Shown: piece by piece, positions 16,175 through 25,122 of the stretch
Position numbering within the stretch: position 1 is the stretch's first letter
Layout: each line of letters opens with the position of its first letter
Source: Aalborgiella sp031422495
GTDB lineage: Bacteria > Pseudomonadota > Gammaproteobacteria > Burkholderiales > Burkholderiaceae_C
Direction: 5' to 3'
Assembly: GCA_031422495.1 (NCBI GenBank)
Contig: JANPLX010000105.1
Span: 1 to 52,188 of the forward strand
Length of the DNA stretch: 52,188 nucleotides
Program-made: the position numbers and the translations under genes
Notes under the pieces: generated by a model
What the model saw: the letters and a program-made list of their open reading frames with translations, nothing else
Told to the model about the DNA's origin: nothing
Databases searched by the model: none

Positions 16175-19100
16175 ATGAGCAGCACCCACATCAGCACCTT
16201 TGAAGGCGGCAACGCGCTCAGCCCGTTTCGAATCAACCAACTGCTGCCGCGTTTGCAGGCCATCGGTGACAAAATCAGTCACGTTTCTGCCCATTTCGTT
16301 CACTTGGCAGCGACTGACGCGACGCCCGATGCAAACTTGACAGCACGGCTTCAGTCTTTGTTGACTTATGGTGAGCCGGCAGAAAAGGTTGATACAGCTG
16401 CCAATATCGTCCAAATCATCGTCGCCCCACGCTTGGGCACGGTTTCTCCGTGGGCTTCCAAAGCCAGCGATATCGCGCACAACTGCGGCTTGGACGTGAA
16501 ACGCGTCGAGCGCTTGACCGAATATGCCATCACACTCAAAGACGGATTTTTTGACCCTTTGCTAGGCAAATCCAGCCTCACAGCCGATCAGTTACAAGCC
16601 ATCGCCGCGCTCCTGCACGACCGCATGACCGAGTCAGTTCTGTTTGATCGCAAAGACGCACTTGGTTTGTTTGCTACCGTCAATGCAGCACCGATGGCGC
16701 ATGTGGACGTGCTGGCTGGTGGTAAAGCCGCTCTGGAGGCCGCCAACACCGAGTTCGGTTTGGCATTGGCCGACGACGAGATGGATTACCTGGTCAACGC
16801 CTTCACCGGCTTGAAGCGCAACCCCAGCGATGTCGAGCTGATGATGTTTGCGCAGGCCAATTCCGAGCACTGCCGCCACAAAATTTTCAACGCCAACTTC
16901 ATCATCGACGGTGTGGCGATGGACAAAAGCCTGTTCGGCATGATCCGCAACACCCATCAGCTGAACCCGCAGCACATGGTGGTGGCGTATTCGGACAACT
17001 CGTCGGTAATGGAAGGCAGTGTGGTTGAGCGCTTTTTTGCTGATTTTGACGATTCAGCATTAAATAATGCCATTTTAGAGGGTGAAAACGACTCTAGCCG
17101 GCGTATTAATTGCCTAAGTAGCTATAAAAAGAATAGCAAATTACAGCATGTGCTGATGAAAGTGGAAACCCACAACCACCCGACGGCGATCTCCCCTTTT
17201 GCTGGCGCTGCCACCGGTGCAGGCGGTGAGATTCGGGACGAGGGCGCGACGGGGCGTGGCTCCAAGCCGAAAGCGGGTTTGACTGGTTTTACCGTATCGA
17301 AGATGAATTTTGATGCTGAAACCTCAACCAAATCAAACACTTACGGCAAGCCCGAACACATCGCCAGCCCGCTGCAGATCATGATTGAAGGCCCGCTGGG
17401 CGGCGCGGCGTTCAACAACGAGTTTGGTCGCCCCAACTTGTTGGGCTACTTCCGCGAGTACGAGCAATCCGTCGCAAGCAGCTTCGACACAATTCAGCGC
17501 GGCTACCACAAGCCCATCATGATTGCCGGCGGTTTGGGCGTGATCGACAGCGACTTGACCCACAAAATCCTCTTCCCCGCTGGTAGCTTGCTGATCCAGC
17601 TGGGTGGCCCCGGCATGCGCATCGGCATGGGTGGCAGCGCGGCCAGCTCGATGGCGACGGGCTCCAACGCGGCGTCGCTGGACTTTGACTCGGTGCAGCG
17701 CGGCAACCCTGAAATCGAGCGTCGTGCGCAAGAGGTCATCAACCAGTGCTGGCAAGCCGGCTTGGATGGAGGCCCCTCCGGTAGCGGCAACCCGATTTTG
17801 GCGATTCACGATGTGGGCGCAGGCGGTTTGAGCAATGCTTTCCCCGAACTGGTCAACGACGCCGGTCGTGGCGCTCGTTTCGATCTGCGTGCCGTCCCGC
17901 TGGAAGAATCCGGCCTGGCACCCAAAGAAATCTGGTGCAATGAGAGCCAGGAACGCTACGTCATGGCGATTGCGCCTGAATCTCTGGACGCATTCAAGGC
18001 GATTTGTGAGCGTGAGCGGTGTCCGTTCTCGGTCGTTGGTGTGACGACGGATGAAAAACAACTCGTTTTGGCTGACGAGGGCGCAGAATCTCCAGTGGAC
18101 ATGCCGATGAATGTCTTGCTGGGCAAACCCCCAAAGATGACCCGCGACGTCAAAACCGTCAAACGCCAAATTCCCGCCCTCAATTTGACTGGCGTAGACC
18201 TGCAAAAAGCCGTCATTGACGTGCTGGCGCATCCGACCGTCGCCAGCAAGCGCTTTCTCATCACCATCGGCGACCGCACCGTGGGCGGCTTCACCCACCG
18301 CGACCCCATGGTCGGCCCGTGGCAAGTACCCGTGGCCGATTGCGCCGTGACGCTGGCCGACTACCAAGGCTTCGCCGGTGAGGCCATGAGCCTGGGTGAG
18401 CGCACGCCGCTGGCCGCGCTGGACGCGCCCGCGTCGGGCCGCATGGCGGTGGCAGAAGCGATTACCAACCTGCTGGCCGCGCCGTTCGATCTGTCCCGCG
18501 TCAAGCTGTCCGCCAACTGGATGGCGGCTTGCGGTGAAGCCGGTGAAGATGCCGCGCTGTACGAAACCGTCAAGGCCGTGGGTATGGAACTGTGTCCGGC
18601 GCTGGGGATTTCGATTCCTGTGGGTAAAGATTCGTTGTCCATGCGGACGACTTGGAAGTCTGATTCCGGCGATGCTAAAAAGGTCACTTCACCCGTCAGC
18701 CTGATCGTCACCGCTTTTGCGACTTTGGCAGACGTGCGCGGCACGCTCACGCCGCAACTGGACGCGACGGAAGCCGATACCACCCTGATCCTGATCGACC
18801 TCGGCAAAGGCCAAAACCGCATGGCGGGCAGTATTTTGGCGCAGACGATTGACCAGTTTGGCGACCGTGTGCCGGACTTGGATCATGCTAAGGATTTGAT
18901 CAATTTGGTCAATGCGATCAACGAGTTACGCACGAATCGCCAGATTTTGGCCTACCACGACAAGAGCGACGGCGGCCTGCTGGCCTGTGTGGCTGAAATG
19001 GCGTTTGCTGGACATGTAGGCGTGTCCGTTAACGTTGACATGCTGGTGACAGAGGGCGACGGCATTTCTGATAGCCGCATGGAAACTGGTGACAGTAAAA

Positions 19101-20335
19101 ACTGGGCGGGGCAGGTGTCTGCACGTCGTGAAGAGTTGACCTTGAAGGCGCTGTTCAACGAAGAACTGGGCGCGGTGATTCAAGTCCGTACGTCCGAGCG
19201 CAACGCCATCATGGAAACCTTGCGCTCGCATAACTTAAGCAAATTCAGCCACTTCATCGGCAAAACACGTCCGGAATCGTCTGAAATCAATGCTGGCAAA
19301 GGTCAGCTGCAGGTCTGGCGCGACGCCAAAGCCGTGTTCAGCGCACCGCTGCATGACCTGCACCAGGTGTGGGACAGCGTGAGCTGGAAAATCGCCAAAC
19401 TACGCGACAACCCGGACTGCGCGGACAGCGAGCACGCAGCAGTGGGTTTGCCAGCTGATCCTGGTTTACACGTCAAATTAAGGTCAAATTCGACCCTAGT
19501 CGGCGAATTATATGCCTATACAGCTATTAATAACGTAGCAAATCCCGCGTTAAACCTAACTCGCCCCAAAGTCGCCATTCTGCGCGAGCAAGGCGTCAAC
19601 TCGCATGTCGAGATGGCCTATTGCTTCACCGAAGCCGGTTTTGACGCCTTTGATGTGCACATGACCGACCTGCAAACGGGCAGGGCGCACTTGAAAGACT
19701 TTGTCGGTATCGTCGCCTGTGGCGGCTTCAGCTACGGCGACACGCTGGGCGCGGGCATTGGCTGGGCGCGGTCCATCACGTTTAACCCCGTGCTGTCGGA
19801 CCAGTTTCAGGCTTTCTTTGCCCGGCCAGACACCTTCGGTTTGGGCGTTTGCAATGGCTGCCAGATGTTTGCTGAATTGGCGCAAATCATCCCCGGTGCA
19901 GAGCACTGGCCACGTTTCACCACGAATCAAAGCGAGCGCTTTGAGGCACGTTTGAGCATGGTCGAGATTTTGGAGTCACCCAGTTTGTTCCTCGCAGGTA
20001 TGGCCGGTACAAGGTTGCCCATCGCCGTGGCGCACGGTGAAGGTTTCGCCAATTTCGATCCCGCGAAAGCTGGTCGCGGTAACTTGGAATCTGTCATCCA
20101 GGCCATGCGCTTCACCGACAACTTCGATGCAGCAACGACGCAATACCCATTCAACCCTAACGGTAGCCCTGGCGGCCTAACCGCAGTCACCACCCAAGAC
20201 GGCCGCTTCACCGCCATGATGCCGCACCCCGAGCGCGTGTTTCGCAACATCCAGATGAGCTGGACGAATTTGGATTCAAGTGCGCATAGTCCGTGGCTGC
20301 AGTTGTGGCATAACGCGCGCAAGTGGGTGAAATAG
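16175..20335 (+). CDS. purL: Phosphoribosylformylglycinamidine synthase (large single-chain form)
   Basis: PurL converts FGAR, glutamine and ATP to FGAM in purine synthesis. The 1386-residue protein has the full single-chain layout: an N-terminal PurS-like part, the first synthetase half with LMKVETHNHPTAISPF and GGEIRDEGATGRG, the second half with MAACGEAGEDAALY and GISIPVGKDSLSM, and a C-terminal glutaminase with nucleophile Cys about 1226 (GVCNGCQM) and the PHPERVF His/Glu pair. The start at 16175 (MSSTHISTFEGGNALSPFR) matches the family N-terminus; the frame is open seven codons further. Two linkers, residues about 307-322 and 1108-1122, are encoded by copies of the 44-bp element and look longer than usual. 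Large antisense open frames (for example 17333-18367) are codon-bias shadows. Confidence 0.97.
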   Translation: MSSTHISTFEGGNALSPFRINQLLPRLQAIGDKISHVSAHFVHLAATDATPDANLTARLQSLLTYGEPAEKVDTAANIVQIIVAPRLGTVSPWASKASDIAHNCGLDVKRVERLTEYAITLKDGFFDPLLGKSSLTADQLQAIAALLHDRMTESVLFDRKDALGLFATVNAAPMAHVDVLAGGKAALEAANTEFGLALADDEMDYLVNAFTGLKRNPSDVELMMFAQANSEHCRHKIFNANFIIDGVAMDKSLFGMIRNTHQLNPQHMVVAYSDNSSVMEGSVVERFFADFDDSALNNAILEGENDSSRRINCLSSYKKNSKLQHVLMKVETHNHPTAISPFAGAATGAGGEIRDEGATGRGSKPKAGLTGFTVSKMNFDAETSTKSNTYGKPEHIASPLQIMIEGPLGGAAFNNEFGRPNLLGYFREYEQSVASSFDTIQRGYHKPIMIAGGLGVIDSDLTHKILFPAGSLLIQLGGPGMRIGMGGSAASSMATGSNAASLDFDSVQRGNPEIERRAQEVINQCWQAGLDGGPSGSGNPILAIHDVGAGGLSNAFPELVNDAGRGARFDLRAVPLEESGLAPKEIWCNESQERYVMAIAPESLDAFKAICERERCPFSVVGVTTDEKQLVLADEGAESPVDMPMNVLLGKPPKMTRDVKTVKRQIPALNLTGVDLQKAVIDVLAHPTVASKRFLITIGDRTVGGFTHRDPMVGPWQVPVADCAVTLADYQGFAGEAMSLGERTPLAALDAPASGRMAVAEAITNLLAAPFDLSRVKLSANWMAACGEAGEDAALYETVKAVGMELCPALGISIPVGKDSLSMRTTWKSDSGDAKKVTSPVSLIVTAFATLADVRGTLTPQLDATEADTTLILIDLGKGQNRMAGSILAQTIDQFGDRVPDLDHAKDLINLVNAINELRTNRQILAYHDKSDGGLLACVAEMAFAGHVGVSVNVDMLVTEGDGISDSRMETGDSKNWAGQVSARREELTLKALFNEELGAVIQVRTSERNAIMETLRSHNLSKFSHFIGKTRPESSEINAGKGQLQVWRDAKAVFSAPLHDLHQVWDSVSWKIAKLRDNPDCADSEHAAVGLPADPGLHVKLRSNSTLVGELYAYTAINNVANPALNLTRPKVAILREQGVNSHVEMAYCFTEAGFDAFDVHMTDLQTGRAHLKDFVGIVACGGFSYGDTLGAGIGWARSITFNPVLSDQFQAFFARPDTFGLGVCNGCQMFAELAQIIPGAEHWPRFTTNQSERFEARLSMVEILESPSLFLAGMAGTRLPIAVAHGEGFANFDPAKAGRGNLESVIQAMRFTDNFDAATTQYPFNPNGSPGGLTAVTTQDGRFTAMMPHPERVFRNIQMSWTNLDSSAHSPWLQLWHNARKWVK
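17095..17138 (-). repeat. 44-bp dispersed element, copy B (inside purL)
   Basis: This is a good match: the head TAGCCGGCGTATT, then TTGCCTAAG, GCTAT at 27-31 and terminal ATAGCA, all in register. It is read in a different frame from most other coding copies (S-R-R-I-N-C). Its AAAAAG tract avoids the TAA that this frame would meet in copies such as H. It sits in a linker just before the conserved LMKVETHNHP segment of PurL. Confidence 0.88.
19497..19540 (-). repeat. 44-bp dispersed element, copy C (inside purL)
   Basis: This is a moderately diverged copy: TAGTCGGCG, ATGCCTATA, AGCTATTAA and terminal GTAGCA align without gaps. It is translated in the usual open frame (V-G-E ... A-I-N-N-V-A). 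It lies between the synthetase and glutaminase parts of PurL, a tolerant linker. Confidence 0.8.
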
Positions 20336-20378
20336 ATAGTTAGTAGAAATGAATGAGGTGGAAAGGAGATGTTGAAAA

Positions 20379-21179
20379 TTACTTTTCCCACATGCACACC
20401 GAGTTGCCGGTGACTTCTGCCTGAAAGAAGGAGCGCCAAAAAAACTTGGGCACGGCGTTGACACCTAGATCTACCGAGGCGTCCACGACTGAAATGGCTT
20501 CTCGGGCTTGGTAGCCGCTTTGCAAAAAGATGGCTTCTGGGTGGTCAACGGACTGAAACGGTGCGCCCATCTCAGTCACCACCTTGCTCAGGTTCTGGCC
20601 GTATTTGTCGACCATCTCGCGGTTCACCAAGTCGCACAGTAGACGATGCCTGGGGAATTCATAGTCTAATTCGCCCAGCAGATTCTGAAGGTCACTCTCG
20701 CGCAAGTAGATAACAACGCCTTCCAGAACAAAAACGACGGGTCCGCTGTGGGGCAGCTGAAGGAGTTTATCGACCAGATCTTCGGTGTCAAAGTCGATGG
20801 GTTCTCGGTGCAGTGGGTTGTCGCATTGTTCGCTGGGCAACAAAATATTTTTGTAGGCGATCAGTTCTGGCTCGTCCAGCTCAAACCAGTTGCCACCGTG
20901 TAGACGGTAGGGGCGGCTGTCAAAGCCAGCGCCTATGGTCACCACGTTCAAGTCATGGTTGGCGTATAACAGCTGTCGCAGCATGTCGTCCATGATGCGA
21001 TGCCTCACGATAATGTTGGCGTTTGAAAGTTCGAGTGTCTTGAACCGATCAAAAATTTCCATACCATGGGAGCACATGAACAATTTGGCATAGTCGTCCC
21101 CACAAATCGGTTTGTCTTGCGCGGCATCCAGCATCCGCGCACCACAACAGTAAAAAGCCGTGTCTGTTATTGGTTTCAT
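20379..21179 (-). CDS. Class I SAM-dependent methyltransferase, LCMT/PPM1 family
   Basis: This 266-residue protein resembles the leucine carboxyl methyltransferase family, whose bacterial members are mostly of unknown substrate (some methylate polyketide or siderophore intermediates). The SAM-binding glycine motif VVTIGAGFDSRPYR is near residue 82, followed by WFELDEPELIAYK, in which the acidic residue would bind the ribose. FVLEGVVIYLRESD, near residue 150, is the conserved family segment. The start at 21179 has GAGGG about 7 bp upstream. It is convergent with purL (43 bp between stops). It is not in an obvious pathway cluster, so no substrate is proposed. Confidence 0.85.
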   Translation of the reverse strand: MKPITDTAFYCCGARMLDAAQDKPICGDDYAKLFMCSHGMEIFDRFKTLELSNANIIVRHRIMDDMLRQLLYANHDLNVVTIGAGFDSRPYRLHGGNWFELDEPELIAYKNILLPSEQCDNPLHREPIDFDTEDLVDKLLQLPHSGPVVFVLEGVVIYLRESDLQNLLGELDYEFPRHRLLCDLVNREMVDKYGQNLSKVVTEMGAPFQSVDHPEAIFLQSGYQAREAISVVDASVDLGVNAVPKFFWRSFFQAEVTGNSVCMWEK

Positions 21180-21295
21180 AGAAGCCCTCGAGGGAGGGTC
21201 ATACTAGAGTCAAATGCGGTCAGAAGCAAGTAACAACTTGCGTCGTTTTGTTCTTTGATTTGTTAGGGTATTCAGTGCTGAACCCCATGCTGCTT

Positions 21296-21655
21296 TTAGG
21301 GATAGGGCTGGTTTTGCAAACTGCGCACCAGCTTGACAACCGCTGCGTCTTTGACCGAAGCGTGTTCACCAGCTGTTATCCTGTCCTGAATCAACCGCTC
21401 CAGCGTCTCAACATGCGGCAAAACTGTTCCAAAAAAGAGCGGATTTTGATCTTTGGCAATCAAAATCGTCGGAAAATCCTCCACCTCAATCGGGTCGATC
21501 AAATCTGCCTCATCCTCCACATCCACCCACAAAAACCGCACGTTGGGAAACTTACAGGCGAGTGAATCAAACACCGGTTTGTACTCGCGGCAGGCACCAC
21601 ACCAGTCGGCGCACAGGCAGGCGACGAGTAGGTGAGGGTTTGGAGTTGAGGCCAA
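21296..21655 (-). CDS. Thioredoxin-like protein
   Basis: This is a 119-residue thioredoxin-fold protein with the redox motif CADWCGACREY (Cys19 and Cys22), then FLWVDVEDEADL and the cis-proline segment VEDFPTILI. No signal peptide is seen, so it is probably cytoplasmic. The start is unusual: no ATG exists in frame. The frame is closed by TAA at 21662-21664, leaving TTG at 21655 or ATT at 21658. A 44-bp element (21667-21710) ends 2 bp before that stop, so insertion may have replaced the original leader or start. It lies downstream of fabI on the same strand and may be cotranscribed with it. Confidence 0.82.
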   Translation of the reverse strand: MASTPNPHLLVACLCADWCGACREYKPVFDSLACKFPNVRFLWVDVEDEADLIDPIEVEDFPTILIAKDQNPLFFGTVLPHVETLERLIQDRITAGEHASVKDAAVVKLVRSLQNQPYP

Positions 21656-21666
21656 AATGCTTTATT

Positions 21667-21710
21667 TGCTATTAATAATATAGCTGCTTAGACAATAAAT
21701 ACGCCGGCTA
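21667..21710 (+). repeat. 44-bp dispersed element, copy D (between fabI and thioredoxin-like gene)
   Basis: This is close to consensus in the TGCTATTAA orientation, ending AATAAATACGCCGGCTA. It has the internal GCTAT...ATAGC inverted repeat. It lies within a probable fabI-to-thioredoxin transcript. Confidence 0.93.
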
Positions 21711-21755
21711 GAGCCATATTTAATGCCTAAAATAGATAAATTGATCAAAAACGGC

Positions 21756-22556
21756 TTAAATCTGATCTGCAGTCACACCTACGCCCTGGCTGTAGCCGCC
21801 GTCCACGTACATGATCTCTGACGTGATACCGCTGGACAAATCGCTCAGCAAAAAGGCTGCTGCGTTGCCAACTTCGTCAATCGTCACATTGCGGCGAATC
21901 GGCGATGCTCCGGCCACCGTTCCTAGCAGTTTGCCGAAGTCTTTGATGCCGCTGGCAGCCAGCGTTTTGATCGGGCCGGCGCTGATACAGTTGGCACGCA
22001 TGCCTCTACCATCTGGCAATTTGCCAATCGCTTCAGCCAAGTAACGCACGGACGCTTCCAGTGACGCTTTAGCCAAACCCATGGTGTTGTAGTTGGGCAC
22101 GGCACGCTCCGCACCTAAATAAGACAGCGTCAATACGGATGATTTATCCCGTAAATAGGGCAACGCAGCTTTGGCGAGTGCAGGGAAGCTGTATGCACTG
22201 ATGTCGTGGGCGATGCGGTAGTTTTCACGGGTTAGGCCATCCAAAAAGTTGCCTTCTAGCGCCTCTTTAGGGGCAAAGCCGATGCTGTGGACAAAACCGT
22301 CAAATTGCGGCCAAACTTTAGCCAAATCGCTGAACATTTGGGTAATAGCGTCGTCGCTGCCCACGTCGCAGTCAAAAATCAGTTTGGAGTCAAATTCTGC
22401 TGCAAAACCGGTGATGCGGTCTTTGAAACGCTCGCCTACGTAGCTGAAAGCAAGCTCAGCGCCTTCGCGGTGGCAGGCTTTGGCGATGCCATAGGCGATG
22501 GAGCGGTTGCTCAGCACGCCCGTGATGAGTAGTTTTTTACCAGTTAAAAATCCCAT
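21756..22556 (-). CDS. fabI: Enoyl-[acyl-carrier-protein] reductase (NADH) FabI
   Basis: FabI reduces trans-2-enoyl-ACP in the last step of the fatty acid elongation cycle. The 266-residue protein starts MGFLTGKKLLITGVLSNRSIAYGIAKA, the typical FabI dinucleotide-binding opening. It has the DCDV segment (residue about 65), VHSIGFAPKEAL (residue about 90), and the catalytic Tyr-x6-Lys arrangement around YNTMGLAKASLEASVRYLA (Tyr near 155, Lys near 163). The C-terminal segment GAAFLLSDLSSGITSEIMYVDGGYS is also typical. It is a target of triclosan-type inhibitors in the family. The gene is divergent from the lipoprotein gene, with 80 bp between starts. Confidence 0.97.
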   Translation of the reverse strand: MGFLTGKKLLITGVLSNRSIAYGIAKACHREGAELAFSYVGERFKDRITGFAAEFDSKLIFDCDVGSDDAITQMFSDLAKVWPQFDGFVHSIGFAPKEALEGNFLDGLTRENYRIAHDISAYSFPALAKAALPYLRDKSSVLTLSYLGAERAVPNYNTMGLAKASLEASVRYLAEAIGKLPDGRGMRANCISAGPIKTLAASGIKDFGKLLGTVAGASPIRRNVTIDEVGNAAAFLLSDLSSGITSEIMYVDGGYSQGVGVTADQI

Positions 22557-22636
22557 GATGATCTCGCTTTTGTTATAAATTCAAATTAATGTACTTGGCT
22601 CAGCAGAATTGTCGCTGAAAATGCTACGATTCAGGC

Positions 22637-23263
22637 GTGAAAAACCAATTTGTCCTAAAACTCAGTTTAACTGGGCTCTTGCTAGCACAACTTTTTGGCT
22701 GTGCTACGCGTGCCCCTCAAACCCAAGCAAGAGTGCCGGTCTCCACTGCGCCTGCGACTGTTCCATCGGTCGCGCAAGAGGTCGGTTTGGATAAAAACGA
22801 AGTTATTTTAGACAAACCCGCACCTGTGCAAACTGAGGTGGCGACACTGTTAGCCCGCATTTCCCCAGCGCAATCGGCGCGCATTGCTCAGGCTGTGAAA
22901 GAAGGCAACACTGACCCTAAAGCCGTCAGCAACATCAGCCAAGCCACCCCAAAAATGCGGGCTTTCATTGAGCGCTTGAGTTGTATTCGTCAATACAACG
23001 ATGGTGGCAGTGCCACCCTGCAAGCCTTGGCCGCGCCCAGCGCCTCATTCAAATTCTTCGTGCCACCCATGCATGGTACGAAAGTGCACAACAAAGGCAC
23101 GTGTTTAACCGTTACAAATGTGCTACTCAAACCTGTAACTTTTCAAGGTGCTCCAGCTATTCAAATCAAGGTGTCGTATTTGGCTGAAGACAGCGGCGAG
23201 ACGACCACCAGCAACCATGAGATCAACAAAAACAGCAAGGGTGTTTGGTGGTTTACGCGGTGA
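22637..23263 (+). CDS. Putative lipoprotein of unknown function
   Basis: This is a 208-residue predicted lipoprotein. The N-terminus has two Lys and a hydrophobic stretch, and a lipobox LFGC with Cys at about residue 22. A Pro/Ala/Val-rich linker follows. The C-terminal half contains FIERLSCIRQYNDGG, KGTCLTVTNV (two Cys that might pair) and a beta-rich region ending GVWWFTR. No known family is recognised. The start is GTG at 22637. The stop overlaps the GTG start of the yejA-like gene, so it is likely the first gene of the peptide importer operon; a role near that system in the periplasm is only inference. Confidence 0.75.
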   Translation: MKNQFVLKLSLTGLLLAQLFGCATRAPQTQARVPVSTAPATVPSVAQEVGLDKNEVILDKPAPVQTEVATLLARISPAQSARIAQAVKEGNTDPKAVSNISQATPKMRAFIERLSCIRQYNDGGSATLQALAAPSASFKFFVPPMHGTKVHNKGTCLTVTNVLLKPVTFQGAPAIQIKVSYLAEDSGETTTSNHEINKNSKGVWWFTR

Positions 23264-25095
23264 AATGGTTTTTTGTGATGCAGCTGGCTTGGCTTGCTGT
23301 GCAGCCGAGCTGGGCGGCGCATGGCTTGGGTATGGGTTATGAGCCGAAATACAAAGCAGATTTTCCGTACTTTGATTATGTAAACCCTAACGCGCCTAAA
23401 GGCGGCACATTGGTGCTTTCAGCCAATGGCAACTTTGACAAACTCAATCCTTTTACGCTGAAGGGTCGACCACCAGCAGGCATGGGATACAGTGGTAATG
23501 GCTTTATTTTTGCTGAATATGGTTTGGTGTTTGAAGCGCTGACAACCTCAAGTGAGGATGAACCTTTTTCACGCTATGGATTATTGGCACAAGACATTGA
23601 TTTAGCTGCTGACAAATTAAGCGTTACCTTTACGTTAAATCCGTTGGCAAAATTCTCGAATGGCAAATCTGTTTTAGCGGCAGATGTGAAATTTACCTTT
23701 GACACCTTGATGAGCAAGCAAGCGTCTCCCGTGTTTCGCTCGTATTGGGTCGATATCAAAGAGGCTGTCGTTGTGTCTGAGCGGGTGATTCGCTTTGACT
23801 TCAAACGTCGAAATTCTGAGCTGCATATGGTGATAGGACAGTTGCCTATTTTTTCAAAAGAATGGGTAAGCAGTAGTAAAGCCAAATCCTTCGATCAAAT
23901 GGTTACTGAAGTGCCTATCAGCAGCGGCCCCTACATGATTGACAAAGTCGATTATGGAAAATCAATCACTTACAAGCGTAGAACAGATTATTGGGCTGCA
24001 AACTTGCCTGTGCGTCGAGGTATGTTTAACTACGATACAGTAAGTTATCAGTATTTTCGAGACAAACTCGGCGAAGAAGAAGCACTCAAAGCGGGTGAAT
24101 TAGATGCTTTGGAGGAAGGTTCTATCACATCGTGGGTCAGAAAATACAAAGGTAAGCGGTTTGACTCTGGTGAGTTGGTTAAGAGCGAAATTAATCACAA
24201 ACGCGGTACAGGTATGCAGGCCTTGGTAGTTAATTTAAGGCGAGAAAAGTTTCAATCTATAGCTGTGCGAGAAGCCTTAGAGTTGGCTTTCGATTTTGAT
24301 TGGTTGAATCAACGCTTGTTTTACAACAGACGAGCCAGAACACAGAGTTTTTTTCAGAATACTGATGATTTGATGTCCACTGCCGAAATCAGTAATGACG
24401 AGCAGCGCATCATTGAAAAATTGAAAAATAAAGATGCGTTACTAGCTCAAATCGGAAGCGGACGGGTACAACCAGCCAGTACAGATGCAAAGCCAGAAAA
24501 ATTGCGCCAAAATTTGATCAAAGCGCAAAATTTATTGAAATCAGCTGGATGGAATTATCAGAAAGGTGCGCTTAGAGACGCTGCTGGCCAAGCTTTTGTT
24601 ATTCAGGTCGATATAGCAGACCGCAGCTCTGAGGTTGTCTATTCACCTTATGCAAGAAATTTAGCGAAATTAGGTATCGAGCTAAAAGTCCGCCTCAGTG
24701 ACGCTAGTTTGGTAAAGAAACGATTAGATGATTTTGATTTTGACATGGCTGTCAACATGATGGGTGGCTCTGGTAGTCCTGGAAACGAGTTGTACGATGA
24801 TTTTGGCTCCAAAGCTGCCAGTGAAAAAGGTAGCCAAAACATGTCTGGGTTGCAAGATAAAGTGGTCGATGAACTGATCGAGGAAATAGTTAATAGTCCC
24901 GATCGAAAAGCTATTGCTGCGGGTGCCAAGTTATTAGACCGGTATTTGTTGAGTCTGCGTTTAGGTGTGCCCATGTATTACGGCAAGCAGTTTTTTATTG
25001 CCCACAAAAATCATTTGAAGCATCCAGAAAAACTACCGCCGCATATGTTGGCAGGGTCTTGGATGCTGACCATGTGGTGGTCAGATAAAAAGTAA
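23260..25095 (+). CDS. yejA: Periplasmic oligopeptide-binding protein, YejA type
   Basis: This is a family-5 extracellular solute-binding protein (about 611 aa) of the Yej peptide importer, which in enterobacteria takes up microcin C and antimicrobial peptides. The start at GTG 23260 is chosen because it overlaps the lipoprotein stop (GTGA), places Lys at position 2 and gives a compact signal peptide (KWFFVMQLAWLAVQPSWAAHG); the frame is open five codons further. Family features follow: YVNPNAPKGGTLVLSANGNFDKLNPFTLKG, FEALTTSSEDEPFSRYGLLAQ and SGPYMIDKVDYGKSITYKRR. The C-terminus SWMLTMWWSDK is also typical. The permease and ATPase genes follow directly. Confidence 0.92.
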   Translation: MKWFFVMQLAWLAVQPSWAAHGLGMGYEPKYKADFPYFDYVNPNAPKGGTLVLSANGNFDKLNPFTLKGRPPAGMGYSGNGFIFAEYGLVFEALTTSSEDEPFSRYGLLAQDIDLAADKLSVTFTLNPLAKFSNGKSVLAADVKFTFDTLMSKQASPVFRSYWVDIKEAVVVSERVIRFDFKRRNSELHMVIGQLPIFSKEWVSSSKAKSFDQMVTEVPISSGPYMIDKVDYGKSITYKRRTDYWAANLPVRRGMFNYDTVSYQYFRDKLGEEEALKAGELDALEEGSITSWVRKYKGKRFDSGELVKSEINHKRGTGMQALVVNLRREKFQSIAVREALELAFDFDWLNQRLFYNRRARTQSFFQNTDDLMSTAEISNDEQRIIEKLKNKDALLAQIGSGRVQPASTDAKPEKLRQNLIKAQNLLKSAGWNYQKGALRDAAGQAFVIQVDIADRSSEVVYSPYARNLAKLGIELKVRLSDASLVKKRLDDFDFDMAVNMMGGSGSPGNELYDDFGSKAASEKGSQNMSGLQDKVVDELIEEIVNSPDRKAIAAGAKLLDRYLLSLRLGVPMYYGKQFFIAHKNHLKHPEKLPPHMLAGSWMLTMWWSDKK

Positions 25096-25122
25096 AAGCA
25101 GAAATGTTGTAAATAAAAGACC

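Noticed and set aside
15931..16203. 90-codon open frame in the AT-rich block
   Set aside because: It crosses the abrupt composition change and the purL leader hairpin, and no family resemblance or ribosome site was seen.
17333..18367. 344-codon open frame antisense to purL
   Set aside because: It lies wholly opposite strongly conserved purL codons, has no domain and shows the composition of a reverse-frame shadow.
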